A stretch of DNA of 64,000 bases from CAVQZA01 sp963718355 (GTDB taxonomy: Bacteria > Actinomycetota > Thermoleophilia > Gaiellales > Gaiellaceae). Both the position numbers and the translations under genes were made by a program. The stretch is taken from the NCBI GenBank assembly GCA_963718355.1, contig CAVQZA010000010.1:124001-188000 (forward strand). Reading direction: 5' to 3'. This document shows positions 1 through 8,136 of this stretch, piece after piece; the first letter of the stretch is position 1, and each line of letters starts with the position of its first letter. The notes under the pieces were generated by a model. It searched no databases. It was not told the origin of the DNA and saw only the letters and a program-made list of their open reading frames with translations.

Positions 1-849
1 GCTCAGGAGAACCAGGCGATCGTCTCGCTCAAGGGCGACCCCCGCGCTCCGGATGTCGTCGACGTCGGTCCGTCGTTCGCGGTCGCAGGCACCATCGCCG
101 GCCTTTACGGCAAGTACTTCAACAGCAACTTCGGCACCGTCCCCCGGGCGATGAAGGACACGCGCGGCTTCTGGACGGGTGACTACTGGGGCGCGATCTC
201 GATCGGCTACAACGCGAGCCTGATCCAAAACCCGCCCAAGACGTTCGCCGACCTGACGAAGCCCGAGTACAAGAACAAGGTCGCCATGAACGGCAGCCCG
301 CTCACGTCGAACTCGGCCGTGGCCGGTGTCTACGCGGCGGCGCTCGCCAGCGGCGGCTCGCTCAGCAACATCGCCCCCGGCATCGACTACTTCTCGGCAT
401 TGAAGAAGTCGGGCAACTTCATCCCGGTGCAGACCACACCGCAGACGGTCGCGTCGGGCCAGACGCCGATCTCGATCGACTGGGACTACAACAACTTCGC
501 CTACGTCAAGCAGTTCCCGTCGGCGAACTGGAAGGTCGCGATCCCGTCCGACGGCGTCTACGGCGGCTACTACTGCCAGGCGATCAACGCGACCGGCCCG
601 CATCCCAACGCGGCACGGCTGTGGGAGGAGTTCATCTACTCCGACCAGGGTCAGCTCCTGTTCCTCAAGGGCTACGCGCATCCCGCCCGCTTCACCGACA
701 TGTTCAATCGCAAGGTGATCCCGAAGCCGCTGATCGCGGCGCTTCCGTCGGGCGCGCTCTACGCGAAGGTGAAGTTCGCGAGCCTCGGCCAGATCACGGC
801 GGCCAAGGCGACGATCCAGTCGCAGTGGCCCTCGAAGGTCGGGGCCTAG
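1..849 (+). CDS. ABC transporter substrate-binding protein, PotD/AfuA type (5' end missing)
   Basis: The frame is open from base 1, so the N-terminus and signal peptide lie outside the window and about 282 residues are visible. The fold signature is that of periplasmic-type binding proteins for polyamines, iron or thiamine: a FWTGDYWGAISIGYN segment, then TFADLTKPEYKNK, and late Trp/Tyr-rich ligand-loop segments (DWDYNNFAY, GGYYCQAINATG). Two permeases and an ATPase follow directly, so this is the ligand-recognition subunit of that importer. The substrate cannot be read from the sequence. The neighbouring phosphodiesterase and choline genes make an organic cation or phosphodiester plausible, but that is inference. 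Confidence 0.85.
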   Translation, partial: AQENQAIVSLKGDPRAPDVVDVGPSFAVAGTIAGLYGKYFNSNFGTVPRAMKDTRGFWTGDYWGAISIGYNASLIQNPPKTFADLTKPEYKNKVAMNGSPLTSNSAVAGVYAAALASGGSLSNIAPGIDYFSALKKSGNFIPVQTTPQTVASGQTPISIDWDYNNFAYVKQFPSANWKVAIPSDGVYGGYYCQAINATGPHPNAARLWEEFIYSDQGQLLFLKGYAHPARFTDMFNRKVIPKPLIAALPSGALYAKVKFASLGQITAAKATIQSQWPSKVGA

Positions 850-940
850 CCCGCTGGCGACACATGCAGTAGCACGAAGCGAGACGCTCCGGCCGGGCCC
901 GCCGCCCGGCCGGAGGCGTCCCTCGCTCGCCTGGCTCGGC

Positions 941-1765
941 GTGGTGCCGTTCTTCGCCTACGCCGCGCTGTTCCTGATCCTGCCGGCGGCGATGGTGATG
1001 ATCGGCGCCTTCCAGAACGACCACGGCGGCTACACGTTCCACAACGTCGCCTCGATCATCTCCACCCAGAGCACACGCGACGCGTTCTGGGGAAGCATCA
1101 AGATCAGCCTCGTGACCGCGCTCCTGGGCGGGTTGTTCGGGCTCCTGATCGCCTACGCCGCGATTCGCAAGGGGACGCCCGGCTGGGTGCGCTCGGCGTT
1201 CGGGACGTTCTCGGGCGTCGCGGCGAACTTCGGCGGGATCCCGCTCGCGTTCGCCTTCATCGCGACCCTCGGCACGATCGGGATCGTCACGCAGTTCATC
1301 CACAACGCCTTCGGGATCAACATCTACGACCACGGCTTCGCGATCTGGTCGCAGAAGGGCGTCGAGCTCGTCTACCTCTACTTCCAGATCCCGCTGATGA
1401 TCCTGGTGATCGCGCCGGCGATCGACGGGCTCAAGGCGGAGTGGAGCGAAGCCTCCTCGAACCTCGGCGCGAGCCGGTTCCAGTACTGGCGCCACATCGG
1501 CGTGCCGGTGCTGTTTCCCTCGATCCTCGGCGCGGTGATCCTGCTCTTCGGCAACGCGTTCGCCGCCTACGCGACGGCCTACGCGCTCACGAGCGGGACG
1601 GGCCTGCCGCTCGTGCCGATCCTGATCGGCAACGATCTCTCCGGCAACGTCTACTCGAACCCGCACGAGGGCCAGGCGCTCGCGTTCGGGATGTTCGCGG
1701 TGCTGGCGGCGATGATGATCTTCTACATCCCGTTGCAGCGGCGCGCCTCGCGGTGGGCGAAGTGA
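941..1765 (+). CDS. ABC transporter permease (PotB/ThiP-like), first subunit
   Basis: A hydrophobic protein of about 274 residues with roughly six membrane segments and the binding-protein-dependent transport loop (EASSNLGASRFQYWRHIGVP, the EAA motif that contacts the ATPase). The GTG at 941 starts inside the first hydrophobic segment. The frame stays open upstream to about 854 with an Arg/Pro-rich stretch, so the true start may be earlier, possibly a CTG. Its stop overlaps the GTG of the next permease (GTGA), indicating translational coupling. It belongs to the importer formed with the flanking genes. Confidence 0.85.
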   Translation: MVPFFAYAALFLILPAAMVMIGAFQNDHGGYTFHNVASIISTQSTRDAFWGSIKISLVTALLGGLFGLLIAYAAIRKGTPGWVRSAFGTFSGVAANFGGIPLAFAFIATLGTIGIVTQFIHNAFGINIYDHGFAIWSQKGVELVYLYFQIPLMILVIAPAIDGLKAEWSEASSNLGASRFQYWRHIGVPVLFPSILGAVILLFGNAFAAYATAYALTSGTGLPLVPILIGNDLSGNVYSNPHEGQALAFGMFAVLAAMMIFYIPLQRRASRWAK

Positions 1766-2571
1766 AGAAGCAGCGGATCGCTCCGTCGGCGGTCGTCTGG
1801 CTCGTACTGGGCGCGGTGTACTTCCTGGTGCCGCTCGTCGCGACACTCCTGTTCAGCCTCAAGAACCCGCAGACCGGGAAGTGCTGCAGCCTCTCGGCGT
1901 ACGGCACGATCCTGCACACGCAGGAGTTCTGGACGACGATCAAGCTCTCGTTCAGGCTCGCGCTCGAGACGATCGTGGTCGGCCTCCTGCTCTTCGTGCC
2001 GACGATCTACTGGGTGCACCTGAAGCTGCCGCGGCTGCGTCCCGTCGTCGGCTTCATGGCGCTCGTGCCGTTCGTGATCCCGCCGATCATCCTCGTCGTC
2101 GGCCTGCTCAAGTTCTACAAGGACACGCTGCACATGCCGTTCTGGTTTCTGGGCAAGCCGGACCTGTTCCTGACGGGCGCCTACGTGGTCCTCGCGTTCC
2201 CGTACATCTACTTCTCGATCGACGCGGGGTTCCGCTCGATCGACGTGCACACGCTCACCGAGGCCTCGCGCGGGCTCGGTGCGTCGTGGCCGCGGACGAT
2301 GGCGCGCGTGATCCTGCCGAACATCCGCGTCGCCGCGCTCAGCGGCGCCTTCCTCACGCTCGCGATCGTGATGGGCGAGTTCACGCTGGCGAGCCTCTCG
2401 GCGTTCCACACGTTTCCGACGTTCATCCAGCAGGTGAACCAGGACAGCGCTTATCCTGCTGCGGCCTTGACGCTGCTGAGCTTCGGAATCACCTGGGCCG
2501 CGATGCTCTCGATCCTGCTGATCGGGCGGCGCGGCGGGCAGCGGACCGTGCGGATCGGGATCGGAAGGTAA
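1762..2571 (+). CDS. ABC transporter permease (PotC-like), second subunit
   Basis: About 269 residues with six predicted membrane helices and the EAA loop (TEASRGLGASWPRTMARVIL). The start is the GTG that overlaps the preceding stop codon by four bases; the longer open frame upstream is only a shadow of the first permease. A cysteine-containing extracytoplasmic loop (GKCCSLSAYG) follows the first helix. The stop TAA is followed immediately by the GTG of the ATPase gene, so the importer is one transcription unit: binding protein, permease, permease, ATPase. Confidence 0.87.
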   Translation: MKKQRIAPSAVVWLVLGAVYFLVPLVATLLFSLKNPQTGKCCSLSAYGTILHTQEFWTTIKLSFRLALETIVVGLLLFVPTIYWVHLKLPRLRPVVGFMALVPFVIPPIILVVGLLKFYKDTLHMPFWFLGKPDLFLTGAYVVLAFPYIYFSIDAGFRSIDVHTLTEASRGLGASWPRTMARVILPNIRVAALSGAFLTLAIVMGEFTLASLSAFHTFPTFIQQVNQDSAYPAAALTLLSFGITWAAMLSILLIGRRGGQRTVRIGIGR

Positions 2572-3675
2572 GTGCCCCACGTCGAGCTGCAAGAGCTGTG
2601 GCGCTCCTTCGGCGCCGTGCCGGCTCTTCAGGGGATCGACCTCTCGCTCGAGACCGGCGAGTTCGTCTCGCTGCTCGGCCCGAGCGGCTGCGGCAAGACG
2701 ACTGCGCTGCGGCTCGTGGCCGGCTTCGACCAGCCCGATTCGGGACGGATCGTCGTCGACGGCAAGGACATCACGCGCATGCCGCCCAACAAGCGCGACA
2801 TGGGCATGGTCTTCCAGGCCTACAGCCTGTTTCCGAACATGACTGCCGAGCAGAACGTCGAGTACGGGCTGAAGATCCGCGGCACGGCCAAGGGCGACCG
2901 GCAGAAGCGCGTCTCCGAGTTGCTCGAGCTCGTGGGGCTCGGCCACGCAGGCTCGCGCTACGCGCACCAGCTCTCGGGCGGGATGCAGCAGCGCGTCGCA
3001 CTGGCGCGCGCGCTCGCGATAGAGCCGAGCGTGCTGCTCCTCGACGAGCCGCTCTCGGCGCTCGACGCGAAGGTGCGCGTGCAGCTGCGTGAGGAGATCC
3101 GCCGCATCCAGCTCGAGCTCGGGATCACCACGATCTATGTCACGCACGACCAGGAGGAGGCGCTCTCGATCTCCGACCGCGTCGCGGTGATGTTCGGTGG
3201 CAAGATCGAGCAGGTCGGTTCGCCGGCGGAGATGTACGGGAGCCCGGCGACGCCCTTCGTCGCGGAGTTCATCGGCACGATGAACCGGCTCACCGCGACC
3301 GTCGGCGCCGAGGGTACCGTCGAGTACGGCGGCAAGCAGCTGCGCGTCCATGCCGCGGAGGGCCTGCCGCGCGGCGAGAGGGTGCTCCTGCTCGTTCGCC
3401 CCGAGACGGTCGACTTCGTCCCGGCGAGCGACGGCCACTCCTCGGACCCGACATCGTTCACCGGCACCGTCGTCTCGCACATCTTCCTCGGCTCGACCAC
3501 GCGCGTGCGGATCGAGGACGAGAGCGGCGACCGCGGGATGACCGCCGACCTCGCCACGCCGCGCGCGGCGGCGCTGACGATCGGGATGCAGGTGACCGCG
3601 AGCTTCCCGGCCGAGAGCGCGCGCCTGCTCAGCCTGGCCGAAGAGCCTGCAGCGCCAGTTCCGGCCGGTCAGTGA
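2572..3675 (+). CDS. ABC transporter ATP-binding protein, PotA/FbpC type with C-terminal TOBE domain
   Basis: This 367-residue protein has the full ABC nucleotide-binding set: Walker A GPSGCGKTT near residue 38, Q-loop MVFQAYSLFPNM, signature LSGGMQQR, Walker B VLLLDEPLSALD and the switch histidine in TIYVTHDQEEAL. After residue 235 a TOBE-like beta domain continues (about 130 residues), as in polyamine and iron importers. It energises the two permeases upstream. The 3' end overlaps, by 47 bases, the end of the convergent phosphodiesterase gene. Confidence 0.93.
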   Translation: MPHVELQELWRSFGAVPALQGIDLSLETGEFVSLLGPSGCGKTTALRLVAGFDQPDSGRIVVDGKDITRMPPNKRDMGMVFQAYSLFPNMTAEQNVEYGLKIRGTAKGDRQKRVSELLELVGLGHAGSRYAHQLSGGMQQRVALARALAIEPSVLLLDEPLSALDAKVRVQLREEIRRIQLELGITTIYVTHDQEEALSISDRVAVMFGGKIEQVGSPAEMYGSPATPFVAEFIGTMNRLTATVGAEGTVEYGGKQLRVHAAEGLPRGERVLLLVRPETVDFVPASDGHSSDPTSFTGTVVSHIFLGSTTRVRIEDESGDRGMTADLATPRAAALTIGMQVTASFPAESARLLSLAEEPAAPVPAGQ

Positions 3676-4237
3676 AGATCCCGGTAACGCCGAGCGTGGC
3701 AAGCTCTCGCATCCGCGCCGGCTCGTTCACCGTGTAGACGGTCGTCTCGAGCCCGAGCCTGCGCGCCGCGGCCAGCCCGCGCGCCGTCGTGCGCGAATCT
3801 CGGAATCCGGCCGCCCACGCGCCGCGTGCGCCGCGGATCGAGACGCCAAAGCCGACGTGCTGAATCGTGCGCAGGCCCGGCCGCAGCCGGCGAACCTCGT
3901 CGAGCGCCGCACGCTGGAAGCAGACGACCACCGCGTCGTCGTCGAGCAGCGCGAGCGTGCGCGGAACGATGCCGTGGCGGCGGTAGCGCGACGGTGTCTT
4001 CAGCTCGACCATCAGCCCGATTCGCCCGCGTGTCAGCTCGACCGCCTGTTCGAGCGTGGGGAGGTCGGTGCGGTTGCGCGGCGGGTCGTGGGTGACGACG
4101 AGCTCGCCGTCGCGCCGCGCACGGACATCGAGCTCGATGAAGTCGGCGCCGACCTCGATCGCGCGCTCGAACGCAGGCAGCGTGTTCTCGGGCAGATCCC
4201 ACGATGCGCCGCGATGGGCGATCACGAACGGGATCAC
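3629..4237 (-). CDS. Glycerophosphodiester phosphodiesterase (GDPD family)
   Basis: A 202-residue cytoplasmic-type GDPD hydrolase with no signal peptide. The family hallmarks are present: HRGASWDLPENTLPAF at residues 8-23, ELDVRARRDGELVVTHD carrying the metal-binding Glu/Asp and second His, a later LMVELK strand, and a C-terminal TVNEPARMRELATLGVTGIFTDRP segment. The family hydrolyses glycerophosphodiesters to sn-glycerol-3-phosphate plus an alcohol such as choline. It is shorter than many homologues (about 240 residues) but has all core motifs. Its GTG start overlaps the stop of the HAD gene behind it, so the two are co-transcribed. Confidence 0.92.
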   Translation of the reverse strand: MIPFVIAHRGASWDLPENTLPAFERAIEVGADFIELDVRARRDGELVVTHDPPRNRTDLPTLEQAVELTRGRIGLMVELKTPSRYRRHGIVPRTLALLDDDAVVVCFQRAALDEVRRLRPGLRTIQHVGFGVSIRGARGAWAAGFRDSRTTARGLAAARRLGLETTVYTVNEPARMRELATLGVTGIFTDRPELALQALRPG

Positions 4238-4878
4238 GTGAGGAGGCGCTCGACGGCCGCCAGGTCGATCCGGTCGATCAGCTCGTCGGCCTGCGCGAGC
4301 CGCGCCGCGCCGAGCGTGCGCGTGATCCCGACGCAGCGCATGCCGGCCGCCTTCGCCGAGGCGACTCCGACCTCGGTGTCCTCGAACACGATCACCTCGT
4401 CAGCCCGGATTCCGTCGCCGAGGAGCTCGAGCGCGCGGAGGTAGCCCTCGGGGTCCGGCTTGCCGTGGGTCACGTCGTCGGCGGCGACGATTCCTACGAG
4501 GAGCGGCGCGAGACCGGCCGTGTGGACGACGGGGACGATCTCCTCGCGCGCCGCGCCCGAGACGATCGCCACGGGCATCCGCTCCGCGGCATAGGCGACG
4601 GCGGCGCGCACCTCCGGGTACACCGTCGAGCCCTCCGCCACCGCGGCCTTGTAGCGGTCGATGCGCTCGCGGACGAGGGCGGGAAGGTCGGGCCGGTCAT
4701 GGCCGAGCCAGCGCCCGATGATCTCTTCCTCGGAGTTCCCCGCCAGCTCGTCGACGTACTGCTGCTGGGTCAGCGGCCGGCCGCCCGCCGCGAACATCTC
4801 GGCGTAGATCGCGTAGAGGATCGGCTCGTCGTCGGAGAGCGTGCCGTTGAAGTCGAAGACTGCCGCGCGAGGAGCCAT
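4234..4878 (-). CDS. HAD-superfamily hydrolase (beta-phosphoglucomutase/phosphatase-like)
   Basis: 214 residues with the HAD order of motifs: motif I DFNGTLSDDE at residues 8-17, an alpha-helical cap (roughly 18-90), motif II VAIVSGAA, a Lys in GKPDPEGY and motif IV VIVFEDTEVG. It probably removes phosphate from a small metabolite. Motif I reads DFN rather than the usual DxD, so the second (acid/base) aspartate is replaced by asparagine, which may alter or weaken phosphatase activity. It is translationally coupled to the GDPD gene. The substrate is unknown. Confidence 0.85.
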   Translation of the reverse strand: MAPRAAVFDFNGTLSDDEPILYAIYAEMFAAGGRPLTQQQYVDELAGNSEEEIIGRWLGHDRPDLPALVRERIDRYKAAVAEGSTVYPEVRAAVAYAAERMPVAIVSGAAREEIVPVVHTAGLAPLLVGIVAADDVTHGKPDPEGYLRALELLGDGIRADEVIVFEDTEVGVASAKAAGMRCVGITRTLGAARLAQADELIDRIDLAAVERLLT

Positions 4879-4904
4879 CCGGCGGCGAAGCGTACCCTTC
4901 TCGC

Positions 4905-5726
4905 GTGCCGACCTCGGCCCTTCTGCTCGCCCTCGGCGCCGCGTTCGTCCACGCCTGCTGGAACCTGTTGCTCGCCCGCCCGCGCGATCCCGAGGCGGCG
5001 ATGGCGGTCGCGCTCGTCGTGGCCGTCGCGGTCTTCGCGCCGGTCGCGGCGGTGTTCGGCCACGTCGACTCGCGGGTCTGGCCCTACATCGTCGCGACGG
5101 GCCTGTTCGAGCTCGCCTACTTCGCGCTCCTCGCGGCGGCCTACCGGCGGCTCGAGCTCTCGGTCGTCTATCCCGTGGCGCGTGGGAGCGCGCCGGTGCT
5201 CGTGCTACTCGCCGGGGTCGTCGCGTTCGGGAAGTCGACGACGTGGGGCCAGGCGCTCGGCGTCGTGCTGGTCGGCGGCGGCGTCCTGCTCGTCGCCGGC
5301 TTCAGGAGCGCGGATCGCCGCGGGATCGCGTTCGGCCTGCTGATCGCGTGCTGCATCGCCTCGTACACGCTGATCGACAAGGGCGGGATCCGCTACGCCT
5401 CGCCGCTCGCCTACCTCGAGCTGTCGATGCTGATCCCGTCGCTCGTCTATGCGGTGGTGGTCCTTCGCTGGAAAGGCCAGAGTGCGGTACGGGCCGAGAT
5501 CTCCTGGCCGACCTGCTTAGCCGGGCTTGCGACGTTCGTCGCCTACGCGCTCGTCCTGGCGGCGCTGCAGCGCGCTTCGGCCGCGTCCGTGGCCGCGGTG
5601 CGCGAGACGAGCGTGCTGATCGCCGCTGTGCTCGCAGGCGTGTTCCTGAAGGAGCGCGTCGGCGTAGAGCGGCTCTCCGGCGCAGCGCTCGTCGTGGCGG
5701 GCGTCGGACTGCTTAGTCTCTCCTGA
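4905..5726 (+). CDS. EamA/DMT-family membrane transporter
   Basis: 273 residues forming about ten hydrophobic segments in two related halves, the pattern of drug/metabolite (EamA) exporters. The ends of both halves carry the typical VYPVARGSAPV and AVRETSVLIAAVLAGVFLKE segments preceding the last helices. It starts with GTG, divergent from the HAD gene, and its TGA overlaps the ATG of glycerol kinase (TGATG), so the two are one unit. Substrate and direction of transport cannot be told from the sequence. Confidence 0.85.
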   Translation: MPTSALLLALGAAFVHACWNLLLARPRDPEAAMAVALVVAVAVFAPVAAVFGHVDSRVWPYIVATGLFELAYFALLAAAYRRLELSVVYPVARGSAPVLVLLAGVVAFGKSTTWGQALGVVLVGGGVLLVAGFRSADRRGIAFGLLIACCIASYTLIDKGGIRYASPLAYLELSMLIPSLVYAVVVLRWKGQSAVRAEISWPTCLAGLATFVAYALVLAALQRASAASVAAVRETSVLIAAVLAGVFLKERVGVERLSGAALVVAGVGLLSLS

Positions 5727-7123
5727 TGCTCTTGGCCATCGACCAGGGGACGACCGGGACGACCTGCCTCGTCGTCGACGAGGAGCTGACGATTCGCGGT
5801 CGCGGCTACGCAGAGGTTCCGCAGCACTTTCCGCGGCCGGGCTGGGTCGAGCACGACCCGGAGGAGATCTGGACGAGCGTCCTCATCGCCGCGGAGCAGG
5901 CGCTCGGCTGGACGCGACCGCAGGAGCTCGACGCGATCGGGATCACGAACCAGCGCGAGACGACGGTGCTGTGGGAACGCAGCACGGGCCGGCCGGTCGC
6001 AAACGCGATCGTGTGGCAGGACCGCCGCACGGCCGAGCGCTGCCGCGAGCTCCCCGCCGCGCGCCTGCGCGAGTTGACCGGGCTGATGGCCGATCCGTAC
6101 TTCTCGGCGACCAAGCTCGAATGGCTGCTCGGCCATGTGGAGAGCGGCGAGCCGCTCGCGTTCGGCACCGTCGATTCGTGGCTCGTCTGGAAGCTGACGG
6201 GCGGCCGGGTCCACGTCACCGACGAGACGAACGCGTCCCGGACGCTGCTCGTCTCGCTGGAGACGCTCGACTGGGATGACGAGCTACTCGAGCTCTTCGG
6301 GATCCCGCGCGAGCTGCTGCCGGAGATCCGCCGCTCGAGCGAGGTCGTCGGCGAGGCGGAGCTCTTCGGAGCCACGATTCCGATCGCGGGGATCGCCGGC
6401 GACCAGCAGGCGGCGCTCTTCGCAGCAGGCGGGACCGCGAAGGCGACCTACGGCACGGGAAGCTTCGTGCTCGCGCCTACGGGAACGGACTGCTCGCCGC
6501 CTGCCGAGGGCCTCGTCCGCACGGCGGCGGCCCGCCGCGCCGGCGATCCGCCGGGCTACGCGCTCGAGGGCTCGGTCTTCGTCACGGGCGCGGCGATGCA
6601 GTGGCTGCGCGACGGGCTCGGCCTGCTCGACGACGCAGCTACGACCGCCGCGACCGCCGGCTCGCTCGACGACAACGACGGCGTCTACTTCGTCCCGGCG
6701 CTCACCGGGCTCGGCTCGCCGCACTGGGCGCCCGATGCGCGCGGCCTGATCACCGGGCTGACGCGCGGCACGACGCGCGAGCACCTCGTCCGTGCCGCGC
6801 TCGAGGCCGCCGCCTACCAGACGCGCGACGTGCTCGACGCGATGCCCGGGAGCCTCGAATCGCTCCGCGCCGACGGCGGCATGACCGAGAACACCTGGCT
6901 GATGCAGTTCCAGGCGGACGTGCTCGGAATCCCGGTCGAAGTCGCCGCCGAGCCCGAGCAGACCGCCCTCGGCGCCGCGCTTCTCGCGGGTCTCGCCGTC
7001 GGCCTCTGGCCCGAGCCGCGTCCCGCGCCCGCGGGCGCCCGCTACGAGCCGCAGATGGAGCGAGAAGAAGCGGAGCGCCTCTACGCCGGCTGGCGCGAGG
7101 CGCTCCGCCGCACTCTTCTCTAG
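5726..7123 (+). CDS. glpK: Glycerol kinase (FGGY family)
   Basis: The 465-residue enzyme phosphorylates glycerol to sn-glycerol-3-phosphate with ATP in the cytoplasm. Diagnostic segments are AIDQGTTGTTCLV (N-terminal phosphate loop), GITNQRETTVLW, AIVWQDRRTAE, the GDQQAALFAAG stretch near residue 225 and the C-terminal DGGMTENTWLMQFQADVLGIPV. It is somewhat shorter than the roughly 500-residue enterobacterial enzyme. The position next to a glycerophosphodiesterase suggests use of glycerol from phosphodiesters. It ends six bases before the convergent betaine-binding-protein gene. Confidence 0.93.
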   Translation: MLLAIDQGTTGTTCLVVDEELTIRGRGYAEVPQHFPRPGWVEHDPEEIWTSVLIAAEQALGWTRPQELDAIGITNQRETTVLWERSTGRPVANAIVWQDRRTAERCRELPAARLRELTGLMADPYFSATKLEWLLGHVESGEPLAFGTVDSWLVWKLTGGRVHVTDETNASRTLLVSLETLDWDDELLELFGIPRELLPEIRRSSEVVGEAELFGATIPIAGIAGDQQAALFAAGGTAKATYGTGSFVLAPTGTDCSPPAEGLVRTAAARRAGDPPGYALEGSVFVTGAAMQWLRDGLGLLDDAATTAATAGSLDDNDGVYFVPALTGLGSPHWAPDARGLITGLTRGTTREHLVRAALEAAAYQTRDVLDAMPGSLESLRADGGMTENTWLMQFQADVLGIPVEVAAEPEQTALGAALLAGLAVGLWPEPRPAPAGARYEPQMEREEAERLYAGWREALRRTLL

Positions 7124-7129
7124 CTCGCT

Positions 7130-8104
7130 TTACTTGCCGAGCCAGGCCTTGACCTTGGCCGGATTGGCCTTGATCCAGGTCTGAGCCGCCTTGTCGGGGT
7201 TCATGTGATCCCCGGCGATCATCTTGGCGACGGTGTTCTGATCGGCATTCGTCCACTTCCAACGCTTCAGCACCGAGACGGCGGGTGAGCCGCTCGTCGC
7301 GAACTTCTTGCTGAAGACCTTCTCGAGCACGTAGGACGGATAGGCGCAGGCGTACTTCTTGGGATCGCCTCCGGCCTTCTCGTCGTCCTGGCAGCCCTTG
7401 AACCGCGGCGGCAGCGCGACCTGGTCGAGCTTGTACGTCGCGTTCAGGTACTGCGGGTCGTACCAGTAGAAGAGCACCGGCTTCTTCTGCTTGTAGAGCT
7501 GGCTCCAGCGGGCGACCTGAGCCGGCTCCGCGCCGACGCTGACGAACTTGAGATTGAGCCCGAGCGCCTGAATCAGCTCCTTGTCCTTCTGGACGTACGA
7601 CGGGTCACCGCCGAGGAACATCCCCTGCGAGCCCGACTCCGGGCTCTTGAAGATCGACTCCTTGCCCTTCAGGCCCTTCCACGTCTTGAACTGCGGGTAC
7701 TGCTTCATCAGGTAGTCCGGGATGTACCAGCCGATCACGCCGAGGACGCCGTTCGGGCCTTCGAGCACCACCGTCTTCTGCTTGACCGCGTACTGCTTGT
7801 ACTGGTCGGTGTGCTGCCAGTCCTCGAGCACCGCGTCGACCTTGCCGTCGGCCATGGCCTGATAAACGGGGATCTCGGCGATGTTGGTGATGTTCACCTT
7901 GCAGCCGATGCTCTGCAGCACGTTCTTCGCCACGTAGGTGTTGGCCGTCGAGCCGGCCCACGCCTGCTGGTTGAGCGTGACCGTGCCGCACGACGCCGAC
8001 CGCTTCGCGCCGGCGACGCCGACGACCGCGAGCGCCGTGACCCCGGCGATTGCGAGCACGGCCGCGGCCCACAGGCCCCGACGAGCTCCGAGACGTTTCG
8101 ACAT
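7130..8104 (-). CDS. Glycine betaine/quaternary amine ABC transporter substrate-binding protein (OpuAC family)
   Basis: The start chosen is the ATG at 8104 because AAAGGAGG lies just upstream; a longer frame reaching 8140 lacks such a site. The 324-residue protein begins with a basic region, a hydrophobic export signal ending near AKRSASC, then the OpuAC domain (LNQQAWAGSTANTYVAKNVL and an EDWQHTD segment, with many Trp and Tyr for cation-pi binding). It would capture betaine or choline outside the membrane for the downstream-encoded permease and ATPase partners. It is the last gene of a leftward operon beginning with fhs. Confidence 0.9.
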   Translation of the reverse strand: MSKRLGARRGLWAAAVLAIAGVTALAVVGVAGAKRSASCGTVTLNQQAWAGSTANTYVAKNVLQSIGCKVNITNIAEIPVYQAMADGKVDAVLEDWQHTDQYKQYAVKQKTVVLEGPNGVLGVIGWYIPDYLMKQYPQFKTWKGLKGKESIFKSPESGSQGMFLGGDPSYVQKDKELIQALGLNLKFVSVGAEPAQVARWSQLYKQKKPVLFYWYDPQYLNATYKLDQVALPPRFKGCQDDEKAGGDPKKYACAYPSYVLEKVFSKKFATSGSPAVSVLKRWKWTNADQNTVAKMIAGDHMNPDKAAQTWIKANPAKVKAWLGK

Positions 8105-8136
8105 TCGAGCCTCCTTTGCCTGCCTTGGATGAGAGT

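Noticed and set aside
794..3702. Long minus-strand frames opposite the ABC importer genes
   Set aside because: Arg/Ala/Asp-rich translations with no motifs, exactly antisense to genes with full motif sets; a by-product of high GC.
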